A DNA stretch of 64,000 nt, taken from the NCBI RefSeq assembly GCF_000801105.2, contig NC_079516.1, forward strand, positions 28,674,643 through 28,738,642, written 5' to 3'. The position numbers and the translations under genes are program-made. Within the stretch, counting starts at the first letter, position 1; every line of letters starts with the position of its first letter. The notes beneath the pieces were generated by a model that saw only the letters and a list, made by a program, of their open reading frames with translations, made no database searches and was not told the origin of the DNA. Below, one piece after another: positions 34,396 to 45,242 of this stretch. Origin of the DNA: Raphanus sativus. Lineage: Eukaryota > Streptophyta > Magnoliopsida > Brassicales > Brassicaceae.

Positions 34396-36164
34396 ATGGT
34401 CGAAAAGACATGGGTTCATCTAAACAGGTAAGGAAAAACATTATAGATTATAATTACTGATTTTTCTGTGAGTAAAATAGTTTACACTACCCTCTCATGT
34501 GTCTAAATTGAAGAGCTGATCCTGATTATGAGAGAGGTGCGTGGGAGTTTGTAAGGCGCGTTGGTTCAGATTTAGTAGAGAGTGAGATGATCATTTGCCC
34601 GTGCATAGACTGTCGCAATGTAGATCGTCACTCAGCCGGTGTTGTTGTTGATCATCTAGTAACTAGGGGAATGGATTTGAGTTACAAGATGCGGGAGGAT
34701 TGGTATCATCATGGAGAAGTAATATCAGGTCCTCACTGTGGAAGCAATGCAAGCGAGAGGAAGAAAGAGATTTTAGGGCTATACCAAGCTGCTGAGTTTC
34801 TCGATGAAGATTTTCTTAGGCAGTGTGATCAAAGTGAGGTTGCTGAAGGTGAAGATGAGGAAGAAGATCAGTTTCTTGCTAAGCTAGCAGATGCAGAAAC
34901 ACCTCTGTATCCAAATTGTGGTAACCACAGCAAGCTGTCGGCGATAGTTTCACTCTTTCGGATAAAGACACGGAGTGGTTGGTCTGATAGAAGCTTCGAT
35001 CTTTTGCTTGAGACTTTGCCATAGATGCTACCCGAGGAGAATGTCTTGCACACATCCTTGTACGAAGTGAAAAGGTTCCTGAGATCTTTTGATATGGGAT
35101 ATGAGAAGATACACGCTTGTGTGAACGACTGTTGTCTGTTCAGAAAGGAGTTTGAGAAGCTTGACAACTGTCCGAAATGCAATGCTTCAAGATGGAAGAT
35201 TAACATGCGCACAGGTGATGTGAAGAAAGGAATTCCACAGAAAGTTCTCAGGTATTTTTCGATAATTCCACGTCTGAAGAGGATGTTCAGGTCAGAGGAA
35301 ATGGCGAAGGACTTAAGGTGGCATTTTACTAACAAGAGCAGTGATGGAAAAAGCAGACATCCGGTAGACTCTGTTACTTGGGATCAGATGAATGACAAAT
35401 ACCCATTATTTGCCGCTGAGGAAAGGAATCTTAGGCTTGGACTGTCCACTGATGGGTTCAATCCTTTCAACATGAAGAATGTGAACTACAGTGCTTGGCC
35501 GGTTTTGCTAGTGAATTACAACATGTCACCTGAAAAGTGTATGAAGGAGGAGCACATCATGTTGTCATTGCTGATTCCTGGTCCAACCCAACCTGGAAAT
35601 AATATTGATGTGTACCTAGAACCACTTATAGAGGATCTACAGCATCTATATGAGGAAGGAGAGGTAACATATGATGCATTCAGTCACACCACTTTCACGT
35701 TAAGAGCAATGCTTCTTTGGACAATTCAGGATTTTCCTGCGTATGGAAATCTTGCAGGGTGTAAAGTTAAGGGAAAAATGGGATGTCCTGTGTGTGGGAA
35801 ACACACAGATAGTATGTGGCTGAGTAACTGCAGGAAGCACATATATATGTCCCATCGAAAAGGTCTACCTCCGAGACATGCTTATCGAGGAAAGAAATCA
35901 TGGTTTGATGGTAAAGCTGAGCATGGGAATAAGGGTAGGATTCTCAGTGGTCAGAACATAAGCCAAATACTCAGAAATTACAAGAATGATTTCGGAAATG
36001 TGAAACTAACTGGAAGGAAGAGGAAGATTGAAGAGTCTGTTGGGTCTGAGTCCAATACAGAAGACGAATCCAGTGAATCAGAGGAAGAGGAAGAAGTAGT
36101 GGATGAGGAGGAGCTCTCTAGATGGAAGAAGCGGTCAATCTTTTTCAATCTGCCTTATTGGGAG
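34396..36164 (+). pseudogene. CACTA TNP2-type transposase, exons 1-2
   Basis: Exon 1 (34396-34427) starts MVEKTWVHLN and ends at GTAAGG. Exon 2 begins at 34514 in phase (ADPDYERGAWEFV). It has the transposase-associated Cys region MIICPCIDCRNV, an acidic stretch, and then the TNP2 domain: CFRKEF-like and CPKCNASRW cysteines, GLSTDGFNPF, FTLRAMLLWTIQDFPAYG, GCPVCGKHTDSMWL and YMSHRKGLPPRHAYR. Exon 2 ends at 36164 before GTATGT. A TAG at 35022-35024 lies in frame within the domain (ETLP stop MLPEEN), so full-length transposase cannot be made. Introns and domain order match plant En/Spm TNP2 genes. Confidence 0.88.
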
Positions 36165-36257
36165 GTATGTATGTAATATAAATTGATGTCTATTTTCAGA
36201 ATTGTTCTACATGTATCTTTCTTTGACACTAACGTTATGTGTGTTTGTTTTGTCTAG

Positions 36258-37138
36258 GATCTCCCGGTTAGGCACAATTTAGACGTGATGCACGTGGAAA
36301 GAAATGTTGCTGCAAGCCTTGTTGCAACGTTGTTGCATTGTGGAAAATCAAAAGATGGGCTTAACGCTAGAAAAGATCTAGAACTGCTTGGCATTAGGAA
36401 GGATTTACATCCTCAGCCCCGTGGGAAGAGAACTTACCTTCCTCCAGCTCCTTGGTCTTTGTCCAGCAAAGAGAAGAAAGTATTCTGCAAGCGTCTTTGT
36501 CCAGCAAAGAGAAGGATGAGGTAGTAAACCCTGATGCCTACATATGGAGGCCTACTGTGGAGAAGACAGCTATGGAGGATTATCACAACAGTTTTGTTGC
36601 ATGGCCAGCAAATAGAGTTGTGTTTGACTCAGAAACACCTAATTCTAAAGCAGGAAGCTCGAGAGCAGGAAGTTCTATTGCCAGAAGTTCAAAAGCAGGG
36701 AGTTCAACTTGTAAGAATCAAAAGTCTCCACTAAGTGCAACAGCTACTGCCAAACCTGCAACGACTGTCATTGATCATCAGTCTACGAATGAGGATTCTC
36801 CTTCAACTCCACCAGCTCCTATAAAGAAACCTGTAGCGCCTATGAAACATAAGTCACCTCTAATTCCACCATCTCCTCTTCGCAGATCAGAGGTAGTTTC
36901 TGTCCTTGCATTGCTTGATTGGTTCTGGTTGTGATCTTTGAATATTGGTTCTACTTTGTGGTTTGTGGTTGCAGCGTAATAAATTCAAGCCTAATCAGAA
37001 AATCAAGCTGCTGGACCTATCCGGAAATAACGTGGTGGTCGCTGAAGGACGTTGGTCATCGAGTAATCCTGAACATCTTGTCCACTTTCAACCTTTGGGC
37101 CCTGGTGCATGTCGAGTCTTTGTGGATGTTGTGAAGAT
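36258..37138 (+). pseudogene. CACTA transposase C-terminal exons with internal deletion
   Basis: Exon 3 starts at 36258 (DLPVRHNLDVMHVERNV), the classic TNP2 continuation, in phase with 36164. Sequence after KEKKVFCKRL is missing: the phrase TTTGTCCAGCAAAGAGAAG occurs twice (about 36457 and 36498), and the frame jumps to DEVVNPDAYIWRPT, so most of the DUF4218-like region is lost. A Ser/Ala/Pro-rich linker with AGSS repeats follows, ending before GTAGTT. A last exon (from about 36975) reads KIKLLDLSGNNVVVAEGRW and HFQPLGPGACRVFV, a TNP1/En-Spm C-terminal domain. It is cut at 37139 by element A. Confidence 0.8.
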
Positions 37139-39040
37139 TGTGGGAACCGAAATTCGCACTGTCGATTTTGATTAAGTAAAACGGAGGAAAGCTAAGTAAA
37201 CCTAACTTTCCCTGAAGGTGCGGATTCTCTGCGACAACCAACGACAAGTGATCAAATAAATGCGGAAAGGTTTTATTGAGATTTGGGACTGGACCTTAAG
37301 GAAGGCTGCCTACGTACCCCTTTCGAGGATCAAGTCGGACGTAGTTCAGTTGGAAGGGTTTGAACAAGAGATCGAACTGCCTGGCGGAGTTCGTCTAGTA
37401 CGAGCGTTAGTCATAGAAACGGGCATGTCGAGAATAATGCCTAGGGTTTCTATGTGCGGAACTCTAAGTAAAAGGATTGTTAGATCCTTCCGAGAGAGAC
37501 AGGAGCCTGCGGACAAGATAAAAATAGAACGAGAGGCGGCCGGACGTTCTAGGTCCTACCTTGCTAGTCTACCGCCTGAATTCTAAGTTCTTAACCTAAC
37601 AGGAGCTCTCTAGGTCTCCAATCTCGGATTTCTCTCTCTCTCTTAATGATTTTCGCTCTCCTTTTCCTCCTCTCCCAAAGCTCCTTTATATACTCCTTCT
37701 TATGACGGTCTATTCTCCTTTTGGGCCGCGAAGCGGGCTTTTTCCATTTTCGTCGGCCTTCATGTTTATCGGGAAACTTGACATTTATCTTCGGGAAACT
37801 TGACATTTATCCTTCTGGAAATTTAGCATTTATCTTGTTATGTGAAGATAAACGTAAATCGTCGTATCTATCTCAGACAATCGTAAGCGGACTGTCCGAT
37901 CGCGTTTGGTCCCTTTCGGGCCGTTTCTAGGATTTCCGTTGTTTTCTACGATTTCTTCGGAAGATCTTCAATCCTTCGTAGAGTTGAGATGAGTGGTGTC
38001 TTAAGATAACCATCACTGTTTCGCACGAAGAATTTAAGATCTTCCTTCCCGTTGATATCTTACGAGTTTCCGAAGTGTTTCCGACGATCTTAGTTTGGAG
38101 TAAGAGCGGGAGTTTTGTACGCGGAATCTCAACGATTCGTTCTGCGAAAACTTGGGAAAGACGCAAAGTACAGACTTCTGACGGCCGGGGCCTAGAACTT
38201 ATGCACGGAAGCTTGTCATCCGACGACCCGAGCCAGCACGGGGTTAGCCGCCCGGCGGCCATGGCCAGCACGGGTGCTAGCCGCCGCCGGCCACGGCCAG
38301 CACGGGGCTAGCCGCCCGGCGGCCACGGCCAGCACGGGCGCTAGCCCCCGGCGGCCACGGCCAGCGCGGGGCTAGCCGCCCGGCGGCCACGGCCAGCCCG
38401 GGCGCTAGCCGCCGGCGGCCACGGCCAGCACGGGGGCTAGCCGCCCGGCAGCCACGACCAGCACGTGCGTCTCGACGAGGTCTTCGATTTGATATGTTGA
38501 TCATTTTCTGGGTCCTCACGGTTTGAGAGAACGGGCTCTTTGAAGTTTCCCGGCGGCCAGGACCAGCATGGGGGCTTAGCCGCCCGGCGGCCAGGACCAG
38601 CACGGGGGCTAGCCGCCGGCGGGCAGGACCAGCACGTGCGTCTCAACGAGGGCTTCGATTTGATATCTTGATCGTTCTCTGGGTCCTCACGGTTTGAGAG
38701 AACGGGCTCTTTGAAGTTTCAAGGCGGATTCCTTGTCGTTCGGCCTATCCAAACTTAGATCACTTCCCGTTTCTTCCGTATACTTTCGTATGGTCGTGTC
38801 ATCTCAGCTACGGACCTAATGTCTCTCGGTTCTTCTTGATTGTATCATCGAAGTTTTACGACTAAATCTGAGTTGGTTTTCTCGTAAAGTTTATCGTGTA
38901 AAACAAGAACGATCGACTTTAACATAGGTTTTTTAAGCTGTACGACTTGTTTTGCTTTCGACGCTTGTTTTATGGAAAGTCCGCGCATGATAAATATTTT
39001 TAGCTGTTGATTTTGAGATAACCGTTTTTGACCCCAATAG
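37139..39040 (+). repeat. LTR of element A (copy 1)
   Basis: Shares the start, the GGAAA(C/G)TTGACATTTAT repeats near 37770-37830 and the GC-rich array with 50016-51400. The right limit is set where AACCGTTTTTGACCCC gives way to internal sequence. It includes a tandem duplication of about 170 bp (about 38457-38720) carrying GGTTTGAGAGAACGGGCTC twice. Confidence 0.6.
38213..38460. repeat. GC-rich 32-bp minisatellite in LTR A
   Basis: About 7-8 units that alternate between two forms, GCACGGGGCTAGCCGCCCGG and GCACGGGCGCTAGCCGCCGG, each joined by CGGCCACGGCCA. A further short block lies at about 38551-38636. The open frames here (Ala/Gly/Arg/Pro) follow from the repeat. Confidence 0.9.
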
Positions 39041-41784
39041 TTAGCCCCCCAGCCTGTAAGACGCGGAAACGATCTTGCGGGCGGAAGATTATGAGTTGAA
39101 AATCGAAATTTTTGGCTAAGAGTATTTCATTGCGGAAATCCACATCACCTTTGATTGGCGATCTCGAACGTGACGTCGGGAAGACCGTGAGTTCGTTGCT
39201 CAACTTCGACTTGATTCTTGCTGGTCTGAAATCCGTGTGCACCCTTGTCCTGCATTCGGAGGGTTCGGAGGACCAGGACCACGCAGTCAAGGATCGCGAA
39301 GCCGGCGCATATGAGACATGCAGCGGTGGTGCGACCAATGGAGGCGACGGTGAGACCGTTCCTACTTTGGGTGAGTTTTGAGGATGAAGGTGATGCTCCA
39401 GGGAGCGTCTAGGTTTATCAATCCCTTTAGAGATTTTTATTTTGATTGTGTTTCGGCCGTTAAGAGGCCATGATGTGTATTTGCGGGACTGGCTGTTGGT
39501 GGCTTCGAATCCCGGCCTTTTTCAGGGCATCTGTTGAACTCTGCGGCTCAATCTTTATAAAATACTAATGTTGCATTTAGAACTTCTGTTTGTCGAAGTT
39601 AGAGGGGCAGGGTGTGAGTTGTCGTCTCATTCCTGCCTCCCTGACGATCACCGTATCCGTAGTTTGTACAAAGCGAGATTTTCCTGCGGTTTACGATTTA
39701 CGCAAAAATTCGTGAAAACGTACAGACTTGAGTGAAGAGACAAATTTTGGGATCTCGCGTCGTTGACGCTTTGCCTATGAGATGTTAAGATACCAGCAAG
39801 GCTGGGTTTAGGGCAAGACCTAGGTTTACTCTCAGACTGAGGCTGTGCGGTGACAAATCGGCTTTCGTTTTGCCTGTTTGTGATTTTAACCTGATTCGTA
39901 CCGTTTTAAAATCCGCGAAGTGGTATCGGCTTATATGATTTGTCTAGGCACGAATCGAGCTACTTCCTTTACGAAGTGCTGAACCAAATTTGGATTTTTT
40001 GTATAGCGCGCTATGGGATCCTTGTCGGATGTAAAAGAGCCTACCCTTAGGTGGCTTGTCTGTTTAGGACGTTAGAGTTCGTTTGTTGTGATCAGCAACA
40101 ACGATATGATGCCGTTTAGAAGGCGTATGAAGGTTTTAATCGAAAAACGAATGTTCAGGCACGAAGCGACGTCTCGCAGTGCTTTGAAGTTTGTTTTTCT
40201 TATGCCATAAAGGACTATGGGCTTTTAGAAATCGCGGAATGTTTCCGGGCGATAGTTTATGATTTATTTGGTGGATACTGGATCCATTGTTGAGGCCGTT
40301 TAGCGATTGGCGAGTTTGTTTGCGAAGAGTTTCGAAAATTCGGTTTCTGTGTTTGTAAAGAGTTTCGAAAATCCGGTTTCTTCAAAAAACGTGGGATTAT
40401 ACAAGCATACACATTTCAAATGTGTACGAGTTAATTTTCCCTTGTACCGCATTTCAAATGTTCGCGGGCTTGGAGATGTTTTGCGAATGTCCGTAGTCAG
40501 AAACTGTTGTTTCAGTTTGGACGTGCAAGTTATAAAATTTGGTCGAGGAATTAGGACCAGGGGTCGCGTATATTTGACCCAGGGAGAAGTGTCTACCTTC
40601 GCTTTGCTTCGCGAAGTGTTGGCCTTCCGGGATTTTAAGGACGACTCGTATAACTCTTGGAGCTTTGTCACGAGTGTTTCTTTTCATGCTTTGTTTACGG
40701 GGCGTATAGAACTTAATCAGTCGATGTTAAGTTCAAATTTTTTCGTAACCGTATGGCTGTTAGGACTGATTTTATTACGAGAAATTTATCACATGATTTC
40801 CGCTTTTGGGCTATGCGACAGAGTTGCTCGCGTAATGGTCACTTGGCGTTTTATGACAAATCGTGGATTATCGTTTGGCCCTTAAGTGATTGGAGCGGCG
40901 ATCGTTCAACTGTTTTGTCTTGGCGTGAAGGCTGTGTTCAGCCGTTTAACCAAGGAGTTGGTAAACGATCAGACCGCGATCCTTTGGCATTAAGGTCATA
41001 TTGGTTCACGATTGTCCTTAATGGTGATGCCGAATTCAGGTCCGGACTTTATGGAAAGACGTAGTTGGCCGAGGGCCGAATAGAGTTCGTCGAGATAGAC
41101 ATGCCAATAATAGCGGAGTTTTCCAAGTTATGGGTGATGGCTTTTCGAAACGATTTTCCACTTTAGGTTTCAGTTATACGATAGATGCTTCGTATAAAGT
41201 TTCCTTTGGTCGCATGAAAATTGTTTCATTTTATCCGAGGAAATAAAGTTTAAGGAATCGACGAAGAACACGTTCGGATTCAGTTTTGGGTTATTTCCCG
41301 CTTGGACGTAATTTTCCGTATTGCGATGTCGTTTTGCATGAGACCGATCTCGGTTTTCCTTATGCTGTTTTTGTGTAACATGTTTATACGAAAGTAATGG
41401 ATGTCCGGTTTCATGAAGATAGAAAATCGCAGATAGTCAAAGTAGTCTTGTTTCCGTGGTTTACACGGGAAATGTTTCCACTTTGATTTTGTTTTTTGGC
41501 GAAAGTTGCTTCGGGTTACTCATGAAGTTTTACCGAAGGTTATTTCTTTAATTTTGTAGCTCACCGTCGTGCCATTAGTCCCACGGAAGCGGAAAGAGTA
41601 TGCCAAGGATGCGCGGCGATCGTTTCTCAGTTTTTCGAGAGATTAGATCAGTTTGCGCGTTCTGCCTAGAAAATCAAGGAACAATAGAACGAAACTGGAA
41701 GAAAATGCCTAAGACTTATCTTGCTAGACTATCCACCTAGGTTCTAAGTTCCCTAAATTTTACGGCAGTTTACAAGACGTTCCC
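39041..41784 (+). other. Internal region of element A, non-coding
   Basis: About 2.7 kb, richer in CG than its surroundings. Frames up to about 190 codons occur on both strands but show no gag, protease, RT or integrase motif. The last 70 bases match the fragment at 9095-9165. Confidence 0.55.
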
Positions 41785-44700
41785 TGTAGTAAGCCTCCCG
41801 AAGGGATAAAATGGTCGAGAGAGTAAAAGTCAAGATCTGGAGCCAAGCTTTTGGGAATCAAAGAGTCATGAAGAATGTTGAGTTTTGATCATTTAAAACT
41901 TGACATGGATCGGAGAAAATAGAAGAATGGTCGAGCATCAACCTTGTGGTCAAATCGCGGACGATACGGATCGATCGAGAAATTTCGGAGTACGAGAAGG
42001 TCAAGAATGGGTCGTAAGTGAAGCATGAGTTGAAGTAAGCTGCTCTACTCTTTACAGAAGAATCTTAGATTGATCAGACGGACGTTTTGGAAGCATAACC
42101 TTTTTGGAAGCACGACGGGATAGAAGCACGACGTTTTCGAAGCATGACGTGACTTAGCCGCTAAGTTTTCCCCGAAACTTCGTATGAGCGGAATATTATT
42201 TCAGAGACATTATAAGTCGGAAGCAGGACGGAAAGTAAGCAGGACGGGAAGCAAGCATGACGGGAAACAAGCACGACGGGAAAACCCGAAATCGACCGAA
42301 AACCCTGATTTCGGTATTGTCTATTTTTTGAGGAAGCCGAAGACTCGAGAAATATTTTTCTCCAAGTTCAGAATCCTTATGGAGTCTATTATTAATATTC
42401 AGAGCATCAGACGGGAGCGGAAAAATATTCGGGATTGATCACGGGTCGAAAATTAGCCGGGAAGGCCGAAATCGCGCAAATCGACCGAGAAGCTCGAGGT
42501 GGCTTGATCTGAGAGGCCAGGACGTGATGGTTACCCACTAAGCAGCTGAGTTTCAACCCAAGGAGGAGGTGTAGGCGTGCAGGAGCCACTCCCTTGCTGC
42601 TTGACATGTCGTAGCACGAGGTGTCTCCGTATCTGCAGTCTGCACATGCGAACTGACACCCAGGGGACTCGTGTGTCGCGATGCAAGCACTCCAGCCAGT
42701 CTGAGAGACATGTGGACGTGCTTCTGTCATCTGGCATGTGAGGAGGACATGCTGACTGACATTTGCACGCCCGTGTGTCGCAACGCATGCAACCGGAAGC
42801 ATGCGCGACGACACACAGGCGATGGAGTGGCACCATTTCAATGGTTGGCCATATCTATATAAACCCAGCTCCCCCAGCTCGTTTCATTCATTCCTCACAC
42901 TCAAACATCACTCTAAAACCGTGGGTTAGAGAGAGAAAGAGAAGTAGAAAAAAGAATCAAGAGGTTTGGAGCTATTTCGAAGAAGTTAGAGCATTCTTAA
43001 GAGCTGTTACTCTACCGAAGTCCGAGAAGAATATCCAGAAGCTAGAGGAGGTTCTGTCCAAGTCCTGATTCGTCCATACCAGTCCATTCCAGATATTGAA
43101 GACGGGGTTTGGCTAGGCTCTCTCCGATCGGCACGCTGCAAGAACACTGTGAGTTGGTTTGTTTGAGTTCCACTTGGAACTTAGGACAGATCGAGTAGCA
43201 TATAGAGTAGAATGCTCACGCTGTTGCATGATAGAGTCCTTAGGGTTATTTGCTTTATAAACCGGACTCAGTTTAGCACGGGCTAAGCTGAGATATATAT
43301 ATATGGAATTAAGACTGAGATAAATAACCTGACTAGGACTAGGATGATTGATACAATTATGCATGAACCAGTATAGTATGATAAATTATGGCTTAGCAGA
43401 ATTGGCATAGGATTGTTAGGCATGTCTTGCTTTATTTATTTTCTGGGTTGAGTAGATTTGGATTAGACTTGCCTTAGAGATATTAGGTTGTTTGCTTGGT
43501 AGTTGGCAGGTTTGTTTTGTGCAGGGTTTGTGTTGTTTTGGAGTTCTTGGCCATATAGGCCGATTTCCTTGTTAGTGTCGTGTTGGTACAAGGGTCTTAA
43601 GCCATATAGGCTGGACTTCTAGTACTGGTAGTGAGTGTTGTAGACTCCTTAGTGTTGTTGAGTATTGTGTAGGAGTCTTGTCCTTAGGTCTTTCCTAGGG
43701 ATTATTGTGTAGTGTTTGTTGTGCCGTCAGTATGTGCGTAACCCGCCCATACTAGGCTTGTTTAGGGTTGATTTGTGTTTCCTCGCTGCCTCGTATTTAG
43801 CGGGTTTAAGGAAACCCCTTATTCGCTGGATCGGGATGACTCAGAGAGACGGGATCATGGCCTATGGCTGAGTGATTACACGACGGTGTAATATGACAGT
43901 GACCCGAAGGACTGTGGGCTGTCGAGCGGTGACCCGAAGGACTGTGGGCCGCGGTCGGTTGAAAGTTCCTCTCTTCTGGCCTTTGTGGTAGGAAGTTAGG
44001 ATGTTGCCGATTTTGGGGATGAACACGAAATCACCATTTCCCGGGTTAGAGTATTTTATTTTGTTAAGTGGTGTCTAGTTAGAGAGCTGTGTCGAGTTAG
44101 TTTATTTATTGTTGTGTTAAGGGTTGCGGTACCCTTGAGTTAGTGTTAGCACTGAGATACGGTGTTAACTTAGATCGAGTATTGATTGTTAGAATTGCTA
44201 GGGATCCGTTCGTTTAGTTGGCCGTTTGGCAAGCTGTTAGTTTTAGATTAAGGTCGAGCATACCTTAGTCGGTGTGGATTAAGGATTAGCCTTAGGCTTT
44301 ATTATTGCGCTTAGGCTAGATTGCTTGTTGTTTTTGGGTTGTTTGGGCTAGCTACATTAGGATTTGGGTTAGAGGTAGCCAGCTCACTGGGTAACCTTAG
44401 GTTGCTCACCCAACTCTCGTTGTCCTTTTTGCAGGAGTTCAGGTTGTAGAAGATCGGATACGTAGGCCGCCGGAGTAGATTTGCAGTGCATTGTGCTACG
44501 GTTTGATTCTTAAACATTACTTTTCCGTTGCGTTTTATTCGGGTTTGGGATCCCTAAAATATTGCAAATATTCTTAAAAGACTTAGAATTTATTTAAAAT
44601 TGAACGGGTCCAATATGATATTGGTTTAGTCCGAACCGACACAACGTTAGCTCTTGGTACGGGTTGAAAAGCCTTAGGCCTCGATCTAACGGAAAACGTT

Positions 44701-45000
44701 AACTTCGGGTACGGGTTGCAAAGCCTTATGCCTTGAGTTAGCGGGATGTGTTAGAGGATGAACTGGTCTAAGTTGCGGAGTAAATTCTGTGGCACTGACT
44801 GGATCGTCCCTAGCTCGTCATGTAGCGCTTCCGGACCATGGTGTTGGGTTGGACGGTCAGTCATGTTCTTGTTTGATTGTTGGCTGGCCGGTTGACCTTT
44901 AATCTCCAACCCTTAGTGTTGGTCGCTCCGTCGGTCATGTTCTTGTTTGATTGTTGGCCGGTGGTTTGACCGATGCCTAGGACGGTTCGGGGGTGTTACA
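41785..45000 (+). repeat. 5' LTR of element B
   Basis: A 3216-bp LTR matching 47667-50015 with few differences. It contains short tandem AAGCA(G/T)GACGGGA units (about 42220-42290), a TATA box, an AT microsatellite near 43290 and a doubled GTGACCCGAAGGACTGTGGG (about 43900-43950). Its minus-strand frames are not genes. Confidence 0.9.
42856..42863 (+). promoter_or_regulatory. LTR B promoter TATA box
   Basis: TATATAAA preceded by GGCCATATC and followed about 25-30 bp later by a CA/CT-rich stretch (TTTCATTCATTCCTCACACT), a typical plant start region. Duplicated in the 3' LTR at 48739-48746. Confidence 0.6.
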
Positions 45001-45004
45001 GAGG

Positions 45005-45016
45005 TGGTATCAGAGC
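45005..45016 (+). promoter_or_regulatory. Primer-binding site (tRNA-iMet)
   Basis: TGGTATCAGAGC, four bases after the LTR end at 45000. Confidence 0.92.
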
Positions 45017-45242
45017 ATGGTTACGATTATGCTCACTGGTTCCCGTGTTTTCAAAAATATTTTCAATAATTTTCGAGTCAAAAAGGAGTCGCCAATGCAC
45101 TCTCTATGAATCCGGTCGTATCCAATCGTTGGGGAGGGGTAAGATAGATTATAGTTTTATAATTTTGTCTAACCCTTATATATTTTGTAACTTTGATTCC
45201 GCAGGTTGTTGTACTGGTGTGGTAGGGTGGATATTTGGAGTT

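Larger units (their letters stand above)
21753..37138 (+). mobile_element. CACTA (En/Spm) transposon, 5' part, interrupted
   Basis: The left terminus CACTACAAGAAAT (21753) is preceded by CAA, the putative 3-bp target duplication. Subterminal DNA (about 21765-21880) has inverted copies of GTAGCGCTTAATT-like words. An Athila element (22322-34152) sits in the 5' region. Coding exons resume at 34396 and contain a transposase-associated zinc-finger region, a TNP2-type transposase and a TNP1-type C-terminal domain. Coding is cut at 37139 by another LTR element. The 3' terminus was not found; the end at 54775 does not match in TIR or flanking triplet. Confidence 0.85.
37139..41784 (+). mobile_element. 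LTR element A (non-coding; partial)
   Basis: Begins TGTGGGAACCGAAATTCGCA inside a CACTA exon. An LTR-like block runs to about 39040; its first part matches 50016-51400 and it contains a GC-rich minisatellite. It is followed by GTTAGCCCCCCAGCCTG and about 2.7 kb of internal DNA without any recognisable gag or pol. I could not find a standard primer-binding site, so the LTR end is approximate. The part at 41560-41784 resembles the LTR segment near 37550-37600. Element B begins at 41785. No 3' end is seen. The family is unassigned; a large non-autonomous (LARD-like) element is likely. Confidence 0.6.

Noticed and set aside
38277..38646. Ala/Gly/Arg/Pro-rich frames in the GC-rich arrays (also 50896-51268)
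   Set aside because: Translation of the 32-bp LTR minisatellite, not a gene.
39112..40885. Frames of 89-192 codons inside element A
   Set aside because: No gag or pol motif, overlapping frames on both strands, and no start context; treated as non-coding.
42407..42841. Cys-rich frames of about 100-145 codons in the LTR of element B, repeated at 48281-48724
   Set aside because: They lie in LTR DNA on the strand opposite to the element and overlap each other in several frames; the repetition only reflects the LTR pair.
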